Assembly (NCBI GenBank): GCA_029216955.1
Contig: JANAVB010016199.1
Location: 10,641,595 to 10,705,594, forward strand
Length of the DNA: 64,000 bases
DNA from: Iris pallida
Lineage: Eukaryota > Streptophyta > Magnoliopsida > Asparagales > Iridaceae
Direction of reading: 5' to 3'
Part shown: piece after piece, positions 61,431-64,000 of the stretch
Layout of the letters: every line of letters starts with the position of its first letter
How positions within the stretch are numbered: position 1 is the first letter of the stretch
Notes under the pieces: model-generated
The model's database searches: none
What the model was told of the DNA's origin: nothing
Seen by the model: the letters and a program-made list of their open reading frames with translations, nothing else
Program-made: the position numbers and the translations under genes

Positions 61431-63702
61431 TCCTACCCAACTTATTAGAATTTCGTCCTCGAAATTAAAGTAAAACTTAACATAAAAATATATATAACAA
61501 TAAATCTTAATATAAAAAATATAGCGAGGCTAAATACGAAAGGAGAGTAAGTACATCGAAACATAAATTGGTTCCCGAAAAAATAGAGGTGGTAATTATA
61601 CAAAATTTTAAATCGACACCATATTCTACAAGATATGGCATTCTCAGTTTTGCGTCGATCATGGGTATCCAGTCGTTTTGAGGTAAAGGGTCGAGATTGC
61701 ATGGCTAAAATCAAATTTAATGAGAATGAACATCCATGGTTTGTTCTAAGGGGGAAAATGTGGCATTCATGTGGTGTAATTGAAATAGAGCACAGAATGG
61801 TAGGTTTGTGTGGGACATGCATGACATGCGTGCAGGGTGGCTTGTCTAGTTCATGAGGGTGAAATTTGTTAGAAGGAAAAGGCTAGTATTATGCTCCAAT
61901 TATTAGAAGTCACGGTAGGGGACCAAAATGATATGGATAGAAATAAACCTTATAAACCAATGATTTATTAGTTCCTTTGGAACCAATTTTGGATTGATTT
62001 AAACTTGGGTTGGCCGGACGAGATCCCAAAGTCTATATGAACCATTCATATTAGGTTAGTGCAACCTAGAATAGATCTCAACCCAAGTGGTTGGTCCATT
62101 TGTCAGACGGGTTGGTTAAGTAGGTTTTGTAAGATGTGCCTTCCGTGACTTTTGTGTATAAGTAGCACACGAAAACTCGATTGAGTGGCACCCCAGTGGC
62201 ATGTGTATAGGGGGCTTCGAGTAGATCATAACCATATATTGAGTTGAAAGATTTGAGTGGAGGTTGGATCTCTAATTAAGGTCGGAAGGTACATAGTAAT
62301 ATGGCAAGGGTTATAGCTAGCATTTTTGACCTGAAAGTCGCATCATGAAAATAAAGCACAAGGGCACATGTTTTAGTGGGACATGATATGACTAAATGAA
62401 GGTGGACTCCTATAGGTCTTGTATATGGAATTTGTTAGAGGATAACAGCTGGTCTCGTGCTCCGAATCTAAATGTCACGGTCGGGGACACCAAATAATCT
62501 AGATAGAAAGTGGGGGTTCACGAGGCACTAATTATCACCCTAACAAAACTACTTATTCTAATCAATCGGTAATGCTAGTTAATTCTAAAAATTAGAAGGA
62601 TTACAATCTATACTCTATAGAACTTAGACAAGGTTTTATGATTAATGAGGTTAGAAAAATTTCAAGTCACGGCAGTGCACCTCGACTCTTGATTATAAAA
62701 GGATACTACATGACGTGATCAGATACGGTCGATAAGAATCAAGTTGAAAGATAGTTCTACGATTTTTGAATAGATGAAAAGGATTGTGTATATATAGCCT
62801 TCATGGCCATAGAAGAATACTTCACGTCTACGAGCATTTGTTTTCCAAAATGGGTGATGAAAACGATAAGAGTTCGAAGGAGATGGAATCGAATTACAAA
62901 TATGGGTTTCAAGGGCAATTGAATAGTTCCAAAAGTGAGTTTATCAAGGTCGTTTGCGGATGAGATCCTAAAGGGCAAGTTTAACTATATCTCAATCCAC
63001 GTAAAATAATCGTAGAGCGAACCAAGTGCACTAGGTTGATCAGACCATCATGTACCAGTTCTGATTAGACAATATGTTAGTGGAGGCCTCCAATAAAATA
63101 CTGTCCTTGATCAAGCTTGATAAAAGAGCAAGCTAGCAAAAACTAGGCTATAATAGTGGCATTAGTCAAGTTTGTCCAGAATATAAGTACGCGAGATAAT
63201 GATGAGTGAAAACCAAAATAGTCCTAATTCTTTAAACTCTAAGTCTTGTCCGGGGTTTGTGCCTATACAGTCGTTCTACTGTTTTCTTGTCTAAGGCTTG
63301 GTTGATAAAATGTGGTATGGTCCTCTAACAATTTATAGTCTAGGTAATCCAAGTTGTATCCTCTATAATGATTCATAAGGACGAAAGGAATACTAGGTCG
63401 TGAGGCACTCTACCCAACTTATAAGAGTTAAACTAGAGGTGTGATGGAACAATGGAACATATCTATCTAGTATGGGTACCTTCATAACTACTAGCAAACA
63501 TGAAAGAAGGCTAAGAAGCTATGGTAGAGGGAATCAAGCAAGACGTAAATTAAGAAGTCAAACGAGAGTTCGAGAATAGAATCGAGAAAGAAGGTCAAGC
63601 ATATGGATAAGATCCTAGACTCTAATCCTATACGCAGGCTTGCTTGGTATGGTAAAGTAACCAAACAATTTATCTTGTCCTATACGGGCCACCACAAAAA
63701 TA
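61431..63702 (-). mobile_element. Internal region of element E, non-coding
   Basis: 2272 bp between the 3' LTR start and the 5' LTR end. In sense it starts TTTTTGTGGTGGCCCGTATAGG, then about 2 kb without any gag or pol motif, and ends with the dyad AATTTCGAGGACGAAATT (61466-61449, minus) and TTGGGTAGGA. Its 61431-62990 part matches D in reverse. A LARD-like element. Confidence 0.65.
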
Positions 63703-63999
63703 TGTAATGCTCCAGTCCAAAATACATAGGACTAGGTACGGAGACATGTCAACTGTATACATACGAAGTATACTCCAATATATGGAAACCTCGTATGTAT
63801 ACATAAGCTGTAAAATGCAGTAAACCAATAGTAATCTAATCTCATCCACCAAATGAAAGAATAAAAGATGTCTTAAATCAACTTCGAATAATCATCGTAC
63901 AAGATGTTGGGCAGAGACAAATCCATTACCAACTATTAAAAGAAAAGTAGTACATGACATATGGTATGATTTAGCGAAGGTAGCAAGAAACATCCAAGA
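63703..63999 (-). mobile_element. 5' LTR of element E (cut by window end)
   Basis: Starts TGTAATGCTCCAGTCCAAAATAC, i.e. ...GGAGCATTACA in sense. It matches the last 230 bases of LTR D in reverse and runs beyond the window. Confidence 0.65.
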
Positions 64000-64000
64000 C

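Overview
The window looks like nuclear DNA of a flowering plant with a large, repeat-rich genome. I find no convincing host gene, rRNA, tRNA gene or CRISPR array. Nearly every stretch can be assigned to a transposable element or a simple repeat: Ty3/gypsy and Ty1/copia LTR elements, an L1-type LINE, tRNA-like (SINE-type) units, a Mutator-like element and many long (AT)n tracts. Many boundaries come from paired repeats, target-site duplications (TSDs) and TG...CA termini read by eye. Family names rest on protein motifs.

Layout. 1-6454: a minus-strand Ty3-type element (call it Z) with a decayed gag, a 0.9-kb degenerate minisatellite and one LTR. 6455-9448: a second LTR of related type that appears to resume at 35326 and end at 37976, interrupted by a 26-kb insertion. 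9449-35325: that insertion, element A, a plus-strand element with ~4.4-kb LTRs, a 4/5 TSD and about 2 kb of apparently non-coding internal DNA (LARD-like). Its left LTR contains a copia solo LTR (11012-12546, TSD ATATG). Its interior contains a 13.4-kb non-autonomous Tat-like element (16675-30034) on the minus strand. 35932-37822: a non-autonomous Mutator-like element with a 10-bp TSD, carrying a 0.9-kb array of palindromes.

37977-49430: fragments of three further Ty3 elements (D, G/F and a reverse-transcriptase remnant H). LTR F is split by a 5'-truncated LINE and holds three tRNA-like units. 49431-59449: a tandem LTR-internal-LTR-internal arrangement of a copia-like element that has gag but no visible pol. 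59450-63999: a minus-strand relative of D (element E), inverted with respect to D.

The most interesting unit is the Tat-like element. On its sense (minus) strand it has gag and protease remnants but no reverse transcriptase, RNase H or integrase. On the opposite strand it carries a long open frame (906 codons plus a 469-codon downstream frame) resembling plant mobile domain proteins, and that frame is far better preserved than gag-pro. The gag start codon overlaps the primer-binding site. The U3 region holds about ten short hairpins sharing a GCGTAAA core, with stems that change in complementary fashion from unit to unit. The same core recurs in the antisense leader and in the gag repeat region. 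The second strong signal is the higher-order palindromic array inside the Mutator-like element.
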